Part shown: piece after piece, positions 56,927 through 64,000 of the stretch
Position numbering within the stretch: position 1 is the stretch's first letter
How the letters are laid out: the number at the start of each line of letters is the position of its first letter
NCBI RefSeq assembly: GCF_000953715.1
Contig: NZ_LN824141.1
Span: 1,304,501-1,368,500 of the forward strand
Direction: 5' to 3'
Origin: Defluviitoga tunisiensis
GTDB taxonomy: Bacteria > Thermotogota > Thermotogae > Petrotogales > Petrotogaceae
DNA length: 64,000 nt
The notes under the pieces: generated by a model
Seen by the model: only the letters and a program-made list of their open reading frames with translations
Databases searched by the model: none
What the model was told of the DNA's origin: nothing
Made by a program: the position numbers and the translations under genes

Positions 56927-58891
56927 TTAATTACTGTTACTTTGCAAAGTTCTTTTTTTACTGATTAAAAAACTGATAAGCATTAATGTGGATATTGCAA
57001 ACATAATAAAAACAAATATATAATTTATAGAAATATTTTGAGACATTAAATTAGGATAACCACTTTGACTTAATACCTCTAAAGTAGCTGGTTTAAATAA
57101 GCTAATAAAACTTGAGATGTACATTAATAATATAGAAATATACTTCATGATATTTTTGTTAAAGATAACAAACATAGAAATAGCAAGAAAAAACATAGTA
57201 ATAATCTTAGTTCCAAAAGTAGTATTAGTAGATTTTAATTTGATTTTATCAACTTTATCTACATCGTAAAAGGTTGAAATTTGTGTCATTAAAGGATCTG
57301 TTAAATCGGTTTTGCTTAATGAGGATGTTACGGTATTCTTAACAGATTCTTCAAATTCAACATCTGAATATTGAATTATATTTTGAGTCGTTTTTTCTAG
57401 ATGTTTTAATTCTTTATTAATTTGTTTTTGTTGTCTTTTGGAGAAGTTAACAAGATTATTTATTTCTTTAGCAAAATTTGAGGGTATACTTATGTAGTTT
57501 TGTTGGTTATTAATCTTTAAACCTTCTTTGTAAGTTTGAACCTTAACATTTTGTTTATCAGCTTGAATTTGAGTTAATATGTTGGAATTAACCAAACTCT
57601 TTAAAAAATCGCTAAAAGTTGATCTATAAAATGAATTTATCTTTGTATATTCACTTCCTAAAAGGGAAACTAATTTTTCAGAAGACCTGTATAGAGGTGA
57701 ATGTGAATATGCGGCAACATCGTTTAAAAGCTGATTTTCGAAAATAGAGTCATGAAAACTTTGATTTTCTTTCATTAAAAGATCTTGAGAATAGTATAAG
57801 GGGGTAAAAAATATTAAAAGAGTAAGTATAAAAATTGTTATACTGCATACTTTTTGAACAAATTTTATCTTTTTTCCAAAACTTTTGAAAACCATAATAA
57901 ATAAGAATAAGAATACAAATGGTATTATGAAACTTCCGTAGGCAAAAGAAGTAATTACGTCTTTAATCGGATTATAGAATATTAAGATATATGCAAATTC
58001 ATATAAATAAACACCTAAAACTGAAATCCACCAGTATTTTTTAAAGAAATAGAAAGTAAATAAAATAATTATTCCATATACAATAAATCTAATAAATTCG
58101 GTATGTGTTTTTCTTTTTCCAAACTCAACAAAAATTTCAGAAACTTGATTTATTTGTTTTTCAGTTTCTTTTAGTAAAGGAGAGATATAATTGTACGACA
58201 AGTTATCAATAGCGATCTGAAGCTGTCTACCACTAAGGTTCGAATCGACTAATTTTTTTATTCCATTCTCCAAACTTTCTTTATTTTCTGAGATTATTTT
58301 ATTTATCGTTTCGTCTGGTTCTCCAAAAAAAGTGTACAGACTCAAATCATCAATTTTGGCATTTGACTCAAATCTTGTTATGTCGGTATAGGGAGATTCG
58401 TCAACGATTCCTAATGAGTAAATTATAACGTTTCCAAAATAAGTTAGAGCATCGTTTTCTAATTCTTTTTTATAATTTTGTACAGTTGTAAAATAGGCTG
58501 GTAGTGACCTAATTGTTTCTTGAGTGATTGTGTCACCTGAAAGATCTGATTGGACGTAGGCTAAAAAACCGATAAAAGCTAATTTTTCCTCGATGCTATC
58601 AAAGTTTTGTTCAGTAATTGTATATATCTGAGAAAGATAAGTTTGAACGTTTGTAGGTCTATCTACGTATTCAGCACTGCCGATCATTTGTGTTCTATAA
58701 AATCTATAAAGACCTAAATTGTACAACTCGTTAAAAAAAAGTTCGAATTCCTTTCCCTCTATCACCTCTCCTTTTTCTTCTTCATAAGTTTTTATTAGAG
58801 AAACGTAGATATCTTTAACGACTTCTATTTCAATACTAAAAACGGTAAAAGAGAGCAAAATCAATAGAAAAGTAACGACGAATTTTTTCAT
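56927..58891 (-). CDS. Large membrane protein of unknown function
   Basis: 654 residues. A signal peptide (KKFVVTFLLILLSFTVFS) is followed by a helical extracytoplasmic part (20-265). Four or so membrane helices lie at 268-385 and a long coiled outer segment at 390-550. Three more helices end the protein (about 560-645). No catalytic motif is recognised. The ATG follows TGGAGG by 7 nt. It lies upstream of the transporter operon in the same direction, with 110 nt between. Asn and Ser are frequent, as in surface proteins. Confidence 0.65.
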   Translation of the reverse strand: MKKFVVTFLLILLSFTVFSIEIEVVKDIYVSLIKTYEEEKGEVIEGKEFELFFNELYNLGLYRFYRTQMIGSAEYVDRPTNVQTYLSQIYTITEQNFDSIEEKLAFIGFLAYVQSDLSGDTITQETIRSLPAYFTTVQNYKKELENDALTYFGNVIIYSLGIVDESPYTDITRFESNAKIDDLSLYTFFGEPDETINKIISENKESLENGIKKLVDSNLSGRQLQIAIDNLSYNYISPLLKETEKQINQVSEIFVEFGKRKTHTEFIRFIVYGIIILFTFYFFKKYWWISVLGVYLYEFAYILIFYNPIKDVITSFAYGSFIIPFVFLFLFIMVFKSFGKKIKFVQKVCSITIFILTLLIFFTPLYYSQDLLMKENQSFHDSIFENQLLNDVAAYSHSPLYRSSEKLVSLLGSEYTKINSFYRSTFSDFLKSLVNSNILTQIQADKQNVKVQTYKEGLKINNQQNYISIPSNFAKEINNLVNFSKRQQKQINKELKHLEKTTQNIIQYSDVEFEESVKNTVTSSLSKTDLTDPLMTQISTFYDVDKVDKIKLKSTNTTFGTKIITMFFLAISMFVIFNKNIMKYISILLMYISSFISLFKPATLEVLSQSGYPNLMSQNISINYIFVFIMFAISTLMLISFLISKKRTLQSNSN

Positions 58892-59317
58892 GTTTTTCCT
58901 CCACTATGTAATTTTTGTAAGTAAGGTAAGGATTCAATTATAATAATTTTTTATTTATAAGCGTAAAATGCTTTCTTAATTTATTATATCATTTTTTAAT
59001 TCTTAATTCAAATATATAAATAGCCATTAATAAGTAAAAAAGAAGCTTATTTGTTACTAATTTAATTTAAATTTGGTTTATCTCATTTTATGATAAAATA
59101 TAAGCGTCTATGTTTATTAGTATTAGTTGGAATAGACTTTTCTTACAATATATAATAGGTATTAAGACATTGTTATACCTTTATAAAGTGGTTTTAGGAT
59201 AGTTTTTATTCACCAGTTAAAGATACAAATAGTTATGAAAAGATATTAAAACAACTGTTAGAAACTTTTTCAACATTATTTTTAAAAAAGCAGATCTTAT
59301 TCAAATATCAAAAACAA
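58892..59317. other. AT-rich divergent intergenic region
   Basis: 426 nt between divergent genes. TATTATAATTG on the minus strand near 58938-58948 could be a -10 for the membrane protein gene. TGATAAAAT near 59091 could serve the + side. The + frame of the following gene stays open back to a TAG near 59201, with protein-like sequence but no start site with an SD. Neither repeat, leader motif nor tRNA is seen. Confidence 0.4.
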
Positions 59318-60370
59318 ATGACAAAGGGGAGACTAAAAATACATAAAAGACTATATGTTATTTTTTATTTTTTAATTATCGTAACTTCAATAATTGTGGC
59401 TGAAGATGTTTTTTTGGAGATATCAAACTTTGATATAGGAAAGAGAGCATTTCACATTGATTTAGGAAGAAATTATGCTATCGTTGCAGATTATGATGGT
59501 AAAGTAAGTTTTATAGACGTTTTTACTTTAGAAAAAACAGAATTTACTGATTCAGTTATTCCTATGGGAGGAGTTTATGATGGAGAATTCTTTTATGTTA
59601 TAGATAATTATAAAAGAGAAGTTTTAAAAATAAAAGGAAATACTATAGTCAGAAAATTACTTCTAGAAGCCAAACCTGTTAACATTAAATTAATAAACAA
59701 CGATTTGTATGTAGTGACTACTGATCCATATAAGTTTTATTTAATAGACAGAAATATGTTTATAAAAAAGTCAGTTGAATTACCTGTTCATAGTCCATTA
59801 ATAAGAAATGTAGGAACTCAAGTGTTTATTCCACTATTTGAAAATTATAAAAACAATGTCCGATTAACCGAACTTTTATTTATGATACCTAATCAAAATA
59901 GCTATATAATTAATTATAATAATATTACTTATCCAATAGATCTAGTTGGTTATCAAGGAATCATTTATTTTGTTACTTATTTTGAGGGTAATTTATATAA
60001 AAATGAGTTCAAAAATCAACCTAAGGTGGCTCAATTCGGAAAGTATACTACTGAAATAGAATTATACAGAAATTACATTGTAGGAAGTTCTTTAATGGGT
60101 GGAGTTTATTATTATGATCTTACATCAAATCAAACTACCGTAGTATTGGATGAAATTCCTATAAGTGACATTGCGGTATCTCCAGACAATGAATATTTAT
60201 ATGCAGTTTCTCATATTGAAAATAAGTTATATGTGATAAAAGATAAGGAAGTTTATCAGGAACTAGATACCAAAAAATATCCTATAGATGTTGAAGCACC
60301 AGATAATAATATTGTGTTAGTACTTTGCACCGATTCTGAGGAATTAATGGTTATAAGACGTTTTGAATAA
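59318..60370 (+). CDS. Exported beta-propeller-like protein
   Basis: 350 residues from ATG at 59318, or 343 from ATA at 59339. A signal segment (LYVIFYFLIIVTSIIVAED) is followed by repeated beta-rich units, such as YAIVADYDGKVSFIDVFTLE, then FFYVIDNYKREVLKIKGNT and DIAVSPDNEYLYAVSHIENK, which resemble YVTN/WD-like propeller blades. No enzyme motif is seen. The ATG has no SD; GGGGAG at 59326-59331 lies after it and is ideally spaced (7 nt) for the ATA. Binding or scaffold work at the cell surface is inferred. The 3' end overlaps the convergent pyruvyl transferase gene by 20 nt. Confidence 0.65.
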   Translation: MTKGRLKIHKRLYVIFYFLIIVTSIIVAEDVFLEISNFDIGKRAFHIDLGRNYAIVADYDGKVSFIDVFTLEKTEFTDSVIPMGGVYDGEFFYVIDNYKREVLKIKGNTIVRKLLLEAKPVNIKLINNDLYVVTTDPYKFYLIDRNMFIKKSVELPVHSPLIRNVGTQVFIPLFENYKNNVRLTELLFMIPNQNSYIINYNNITYPIDLVGYQGIIYFVTYFEGNLYKNEFKNQPKVAQFGKYTTEIELYRNYIVGSSLMGGVYYYDLTSNQTTVVLDEIPISDIAVSPDNEYLYAVSHIENKLYVIKDKEVYQELDTKKYPIDVEAPDNNIVLVLCTDSEELMVIRRFE

Positions 60371-61376
60371 GTTTCTTGGTGTCAAAAACTGTTTTTTCAA
60401 TCTTTTCTTTGTATATTGATGAAAGATTTTTAAAGTCGTATTTTGAATAAACACAATCATAATAACAAAAAGGTATCTCGAAAGTATTCTTATAAAAAAA
60501 CGAATAATCATCCTTAATATTTTTTATTACTCTACGATTTTTAACGTTATTAAAAGTTATCGTTCTGGCTTCAAAGAAAATACCGGCTAACGAGCTATGT
60601 AATCTATCTGAAATTACTATTTTTGATTGAGAAATTTCTTCTGTTATCTTTTGTGGATCCTGAATAGGTAGATCAGCTTTTATTTTGGTTTTTGTTCTGA
60701 TCTTTTCAACCAAATCATAATTTTTAATTACATCTTGATTTGCGTTTATAGCAAGTGTCGAAAGTGTATAATTACTGAACGTTGATAAAAAATCTGTCAA
60801 AAGATCTAAGTCGTGATCTTCTTTTAAGCAAATAGATATTTTGTTGGTTTTTTTGTAATCCATATCAAAAAAAACGTATGGACCAAGATCAACCCCAAGA
60901 TTGATATTATTATTATATTTTTTTGCGAATTCGTAAGAAGTCCTATCTCTAAGGATTCCGTATAGATTTGGGTAATTGAGGATTTTCTTTAATTTTTTTA
61001 AACCTCTATTTTTTTTGAACGAGCCGAATCCTTGGGATAAAAGCAATATTTTTTTATTTTCTTTGGCTGCTATGTTTGCAATGTAAGAATAGTAAAAAAG
61101 GCTTCTATAAGAAGTCTCTGACTGAAATAAATTTCCACCACCATAAATTATCAAATCTGAGCTTTTAATAGATTTTTTTAGTTCATAAAAGTTAAATCTG
61201 GGGACAACCTGAATATTAAAGTAATGATTACTTTTAAATTCTATTTCATTTTCTAACGGTAAGATAATTGTGCCATCAAATTTTAATTCATTTAATATTT
61301 TTAAAAAGCTATTAAGTAAAAGGTCGTCACCATAATTTCCATACCCATAATAACCAATTAACAATATTTTTTTCAT
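60351..61376 (-). CDS. Polysaccharide pyruvyl transferase family protein (CsaB-like)
   Basis: 341 residues. GYYGYGNYGDDLLLNSFLK at 8-26, IIYGGGNLFQSETSYRSLFY near 75, LLSQGFGSFKKNRG near 113, RDRTSYEFAKKY near 142 and VISDRLHSSLAGIFFEARTI near 255 are the CsaB/WcaK signatures. The enzyme adds pyruvate ketals to cell-wall polysaccharide, which in other bacteria anchors surface-layer proteins with SLH domains. That would suit the Thermotogota toga (inference). The ATG follows AAGGAG by 8 nt. Confidence 0.88.
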   Translation of the reverse strand: MKKILLIGYYGYGNYGDDLLLNSFLKILNELKFDGTIILPLENEIEFKSNHYFNIQVVPRFNFYELKKSIKSSDLIIYGGGNLFQSETSYRSLFYYSYIANIAAKENKKILLLSQGFGSFKKNRGLKKLKKILNYPNLYGILRDRTSYEFAKKYNNNINLGVDLGPYVFFDMDYKKTNKISICLKEDHDLDLLTDFLSTFSNYTLSTLAINANQDVIKNYDLVEKIRTKTKIKADLPIQDPQKITEEISQSKIVISDRLHSSLAGIFFEARTITFNNVKNRRVIKNIKDDYSFFYKNTFEIPFCYYDCVYSKYDFKNLSSIYKEKIEKTVFDTKKLIQNVL

Positions 61377-61483
61377 ATTATAAACTCCTTAACTTATTAT
61401 ATTTAGGAAAAATAAATTATTATATAGAATAATATATCAGAGATGGAACACTTAAAATCAATTTTGTGAAAGGATGTTATAGA

Positions 61484-61885
61484 ATGTTTGATGATATTAA
61501 TTTTAACCTTATTCCCAAAACTCTAAATGCCTTGTCATTAAGACACACAGTGATTTCACAGAATATATCCAATTATAACACTCCTGGTTATAAAAGAAAG
61601 TACGTAGATTTTGAAAGTGAATTACAAAAATGCATTAGCGAAAACAACGTTCTTAATTTAAAGACAAACAATACTAAACATATTAATAATACATCATCTT
61701 TAGAAATAATTCAAGCTACTATAAAAGAAGATGATTCTAAATCTTTAAGAGACGATGATAATAACGTTGATCCCGATAAAGAATTCGTTTCTATGATTGA
61801 AAATACTTTCAAATACAACACCCTGTCTAGAATGATGACTTATGCAATTCAACGATACGATACTGCTATAAGAGGTGGAAAATAA
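61484..61885 (+). CDS. flgB: Flagellar basal-body rod protein FlgB
   Basis: 133 residues from ATG at 61484, with AAAGGA ending 9 nt before it; an in-frame GTG at 61466 is part of the upstream sequence. The N-terminal rod motif LNALSLRHTVISQNISNYNTPGYKRK, split here as LRHTVISQNISNYNTPGYK, is near residue 18. The C-terminal helix ENTFKYNTLSRMMTYAIQRY is the other half of the coiled rod domain. FlgB is the innermost rod subunit. It begins a flagellar operon with flgC and fliE. Confidence 0.95.
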   Translation: MFDDINFNLIPKTLNALSLRHTVISQNISNYNTPGYKRKYVDFESELQKCISENNVLNLKTNNTKHINNTSSLEIIQATIKEDDSKSLRDDDNNVDPDKEFVSMIENTFKYNTLSRMMTYAIQRYDTAIRGGK

Positions 61886-62304
61886 TGGATGGTTTATTTC
61901 AGGTATTTGATATCGCATCAACTGGTATGGCAGCAGAGAGATTCAGATTGAATGTAATTTCTCAAAATTTAGCAAATTCTGATGCAACTAGAACCGAAGA
62001 AGGTGGTCCATATAGAAGAAAAGCAGTTGTTTTTCAAGAAGCAGTAAATAAGAGTTTAAAAGGCGGAGAAGAGTTTGCGGGGGTTAAGATTGTGTCAATA
62101 GAAGATGATCCATCTCCTTTTAGACTGGTTTATGATCCCACTCATCCTGATGCGAATGAGGAAGGTTATGTTAGTTATCCAAATGTTAATGTGTTGAGGG
62201 AAATGGTCGATATGATTTCTGCACAAAGGGCTTACGAAATGAACGCAGCAGTTGTAAATTCTGCCAAAAGTATGTACAATGCGGCGTTAAATATTGGTAG
62301 ATAG
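61885..62304 (+). CDS. flgC: Flagellar basal-body rod protein FlgC
   Basis: 139 residues. The N-terminal SGMxAxRxRxNVISQNLAN-type motif appears as IASTGMAAERFRLNVISQNL followed by ANSDATRTEEGGPYRRK. The C-terminal VNVLREMVDMISAQRAYEMN then AAVVNSAKSMYNAAL is the classic FlgC tail. Its ATG overlaps the flgB stop by one base (TAATG), so translation is coupled. It polymerises in the proximal rod. Confidence 0.96.
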   Translation: MDGLFQVFDIASTGMAAERFRLNVISQNLANSDATRTEEGGPYRRKAVVFQEAVNKSLKGGEEFAGVKIVSIEDDPSPFRLVYDPTHPDANEEGYVSYPNVNVLREMVDMISAQRAYEMNAAVVNSAKSMYNAALNIGR

Positions 62305-62317
62305 GAGGTTAAAAATT

Positions 62318-62617
62318 ATGGTTGATGGAATTAATAATATAAAAGGTATAGGAACTGAAAATATTAATATTGAAAAGCAGAAACAAGAAACCAAGAAATT
62401 AGATTTTTCTGAAATGTTAAAAGAGGCTGTTGAAGAAGTGAATTCCTTACAAAAAAATGCTGATAAGGTAGCTGCAGATTATGCTTCGGGCAACATTACA
62501 GACATATCTCAAGTAGTTATATCTGCGGAAAAAGCGTCTCTTTCCTTAAAACTTACTGTGGAAGTAACAAATAGGATAGTTGAAGCCTATAAGGAAATAA
62601 TGCGAATGCAGATATAA
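62318..62617 (+). CDS. fliE: Flagellar hook-basal body complex protein FliE
   Basis: 99 residues from ATG at 62318, 9 nt after AGGAGG. FSEMLKEAVEEVNSLQKNAD near 36 and the C-terminal SAEKASLSLKLTVEVTNRIV then EAYKEIMRMQI are diagnostic. FliE joins the MS ring to the rod. A TTG start at 62294 would overlap flgC and includes the ribosome site, so it is rejected. No further flagellar gene follows; the operon ends here. Confidence 0.95.
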   Translation: MVDGINNIKGIGTENINIEKQKQETKKLDFSEMLKEAVEEVNSLQKNADKVAADYASGNITDISQVVISAEKASLSLKLTVEVTNRIVEAYKEIMRMQI

Positions 62618-62680
62618 TTACAATATTCCATTATTACCACAATAAATGTTTAAAAAAATTAGAATATATGTAAATAATAA

Positions 62681-62706
62681 ATGGGTTAAAGGACCCAATT
62701 TTCTCT
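62681..62706 (+). terminator. Weak terminator after fliE
   Basis: TGGGT (62682-62686) pairs with ACCCA (62693-62697) and is followed by ATTTTCTC. Only five base pairs, so function is uncertain. Confidence 0.4.
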
Positions 62707-62750
62707 ATTATATAATTTGATAAACAATTTTTATAAAATGTTTAATAAAA

Positions 62751-62779
62751 TTTGTTATAATTTTATCAAATATAACAAA
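62751..62779 (+). promoter_or_regulatory. Inverted repeat over the -10 of the HDOD gene
   Basis: TTTGTTATA (62751-62759) and TATAACAAA (62771-62779) are perfectly complementary. A TATAAT lies at 62756-62761. The arrangement suggests an operator overlapping the promoter, with the GTG start at 62800 about 40 nt downstream. Confidence 0.4.
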
Positions 62780-62799
62780 CCTTATCGAAAGGAATAAAC

Positions 62800-63672
62800 G
62801 TGAAGGAAAATAATTTAAGAGAGATAACCAATAAAATTAAAGAGTTACCGACGCCTGATTTTTTAGTACAAAATATTATTTCGATATCTTCAGATAATGA
62901 GTCAGATATGAAAGAACTAGTAAATTCTATATCTCAATCACCAACTTTAACGGCAAAAATATTAAGACTCGCCAATTCTGCATATTATTCTTTACCAAAA
63001 AGAATAACTAGGCTGACTCAGGCAGTTAATTTGTTAGGTTTAAAGACAGTCAGAAATTTAGCTTTAAGTATTTTTACGGTAGAAAACTTTTTTGATAAAG
63101 AGTATCCTTTTTTTAACACCTACAATTTTTGGCAGCATCTTATAACTACAGGAATAGCTTCAGAACTGTTAGCAAAATATCTTAATTTTCCTGAAAAAGA
63201 AGAGTCTTTTATGTGTGGTATTTTACATGATTTAGGAAAAATAGTGATGGCTCATATTATGCCAGAAGTGTTTGAAATGGTTATCAAGGTAGCTCAGCAT
63301 GAAAAAATTTCTTTTTTTGAATCTGAAAATCTTTTGTCGACAATTGGACACCAACAACTTGGAAAAATATTATTTGAAAATTGGAATATGTCTGATATTG
63401 TTTTGGATGTGGTTTCACTTCACAATCAACCTTTAAATTTAGAGAATGAAACAAACAAGAAGATTTTATATATTGTACATTTAGCAGACTCAACCATTAA
63501 TCTTCTTTTTTATGGGTTTTCTGGATGTTATAATATACCTGTTGTTGAATCAGAGGTTTGGAATTTTCTGGGGATTAATTATTCAATGTACGAGAGTTAC
63601 TTTGAGGATCTAAAAAAAACTATAGAAAGATCTAAAGAACTTATTTACATGAATCAAATACTTAATAGTTAG
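62800..63672 (+). CDS. HDOD domain signalling protein
   Basis: 290 residues. LPTPDFLVQNIISISS at 17, then SISQSPTLTAKILRLANSAY near 48 and ITRLTQAVNLLGLKTVRNLA near 70, are HDOD landmarks. CGILHDLGKIVMAHIMPEVF near 146 keeps an HD-like His-Asp, but the full phosphohydrolase metal set is not evident. HDOD proteins act in motility and signal networks by binding partners or nucleotides. The position next to flgB-flgC-fliE fits. GTG at 62800 follows GAAAGGA. It is 12 nt before rbfA. Confidence 0.88.
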   Translation: MKENNLREITNKIKELPTPDFLVQNIISISSDNESDMKELVNSISQSPTLTAKILRLANSAYYSLPKRITRLTQAVNLLGLKTVRNLALSIFTVENFFDKEYPFFNTYNFWQHLITTGIASELLAKYLNFPEKEESFMCGILHDLGKIVMAHIMPEVFEMVIKVAQHEKISFFESENLLSTIGHQQLGKILFENWNMSDIVLDVVSLHNQPLNLENETNKKILYIVHLADSTINLLFYGFSGCYNIPVVESEVWNFLGINYSMYESYFEDLKKTIERSKELIYMNQILNS

Positions 63673-63684
63673 GAGGCTAGCGAA

Positions 63685-64000
63685 ATGGCAAATTATAAGA
63701 AAGAAATGCTTGAATCGGAAATGAAGAAGATTATTACAAGAGGTTTTTCTGAACTTAAAGATCCTCGAATTAAAGATAAAATGATAAATATTAATTTTGT
63801 ACGGTTGTCTGGAGATAAGTCTTATTTAGACGTTTATGTTTCTTCTTTAGATGAGGATGTTGATACGATAATTGATGTTTTAAATAATGCTAAAGGTATG
63901 TTTAGAACATTAATTGCAAAGAATATTGATATATATAAGGCCCCAGAGATTCGATTTCACAAAGATGAGGGCATTGAAGCTAGCATTAGAATTAATCAAC
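63685..64000 (+). CDS. rbfA: Ribosome-binding factor A (5' part)
   Basis: 105 codons are present and the frame runs off the right edge. ATG at 63685 follows AGGAGG. YKKEMLESEMKKIITRGFSE near 4, KDPRIKDKMINI with the KSYLDVYVSS strand, and PEIRFHKDEGIEASIRI at the end match RbfA, a KH-type protein needed for 30S maturation. Only a short C-terminal tail should be missing. Confidence 0.9.
   Translation, partial: MANYKKEMLESEMKKIITRGFSELKDPRIKDKMININFVRLSGDKSYLDVYVSSLDEDVDTIIDVLNNAKGMFRTLIAKNIDIYKAPEIRFHKDEGIEASIRINQ

Noticed and set aside
59202-59317. N-terminal extension of the propeller gene or a separate short gene
   Set aside because: The frame is open, but no start codon with an SD exists and the signal peptide fits a start at 59318 or 59339.

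Overview
The window looks like a piece of a Thermotogota chromosome, most likely Petrotogaceae (Petrotoga or Defluviitoga type). The reasons are low GC, many TTG/GTG starts behind strong GGAGG sites, a close relative of Thermotoga maritima AglA, a class II ribonucleotide reductase of Thermotoga type, and a low-GC 16S-23S-5S operon whose 16S ends in an anti-SD CCTCC. The genus is inference; no database was searched.

Layout. 1-10 kb: a carbohydrate block with a truncated GH106-like hydrolase, a DeoR regulator, an AglA-type GH4 alpha-glucosidase, a decayed LacI regulator, a 1472-residue CoA-dehydratase-activase fusion and a zinc alcohol dehydrogenase. 10-23 kb: pepF, an MBL hydrolase, sat, a secreted phospholipase D-like protein, nadE, glgP and nrdJ (behind two NrdR boxes). 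23-29 kb: folT-like, prmA, a DUF501 protein and uvrC among unknowns. 29.5-34.4 kb: one rRNA operon without spacer tRNAs. 34.4-38 kb: a four-copy 91-bp tandem repeat, a small membrane protein, an asparagine synthetase of the archaeal AsnRS-like type behind a leader-peptide attenuator, and a degenerate PurH. 38-45.6 kb: a glycosyltransferase, a WecA-like enzyme, an orphan OadB, KorD and KorA, and a GGDEF protein. 45.6-51.8 kb: ZIP transporter, cysC, membrane-anchored unknowns, prmC, a DUF59 protein, a SurA-like protein and rnhB. 51.8-56.8 kb: a BMP-type nucleoside ABC transporter. 57-64 kb: membrane and cell-surface genes, flgB-flgC-fliE, an HDOD protein and the start of rbfA.

Two regulatory systems stand out. 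The first is a complete ribosome-mediated transcription attenuator upstream of the AsnRS-like asparagine synthetase: a promoter, a 34-codon leader peptide with seven consecutive Asn codons, a pause hairpin, a 12-bp antiterminator and a GC-rich terminator. The leader both predicts the control signal and supports the enzyme assignment. The second is a family of 5' leader elements upstream of five unrelated genes (1392-, 13073+, 23578+, 34980+, 47568+). Each has one to four copies of a palindromic repeat with a short GC stem, then a conserved 25-nt motif, then about 7-12 nt, then the Shine-Dalgarno site. I do not recognise this element as a described RNA family.

Other points: two genes whose best-placed start codon is ATA, a hairpin that bridges the SD and ATG of nadE, and an orphan PurH-like protein without the formyltransferase Lys-His pair. 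No CRISPR array, tRNA gene, transposase or prophage was seen.
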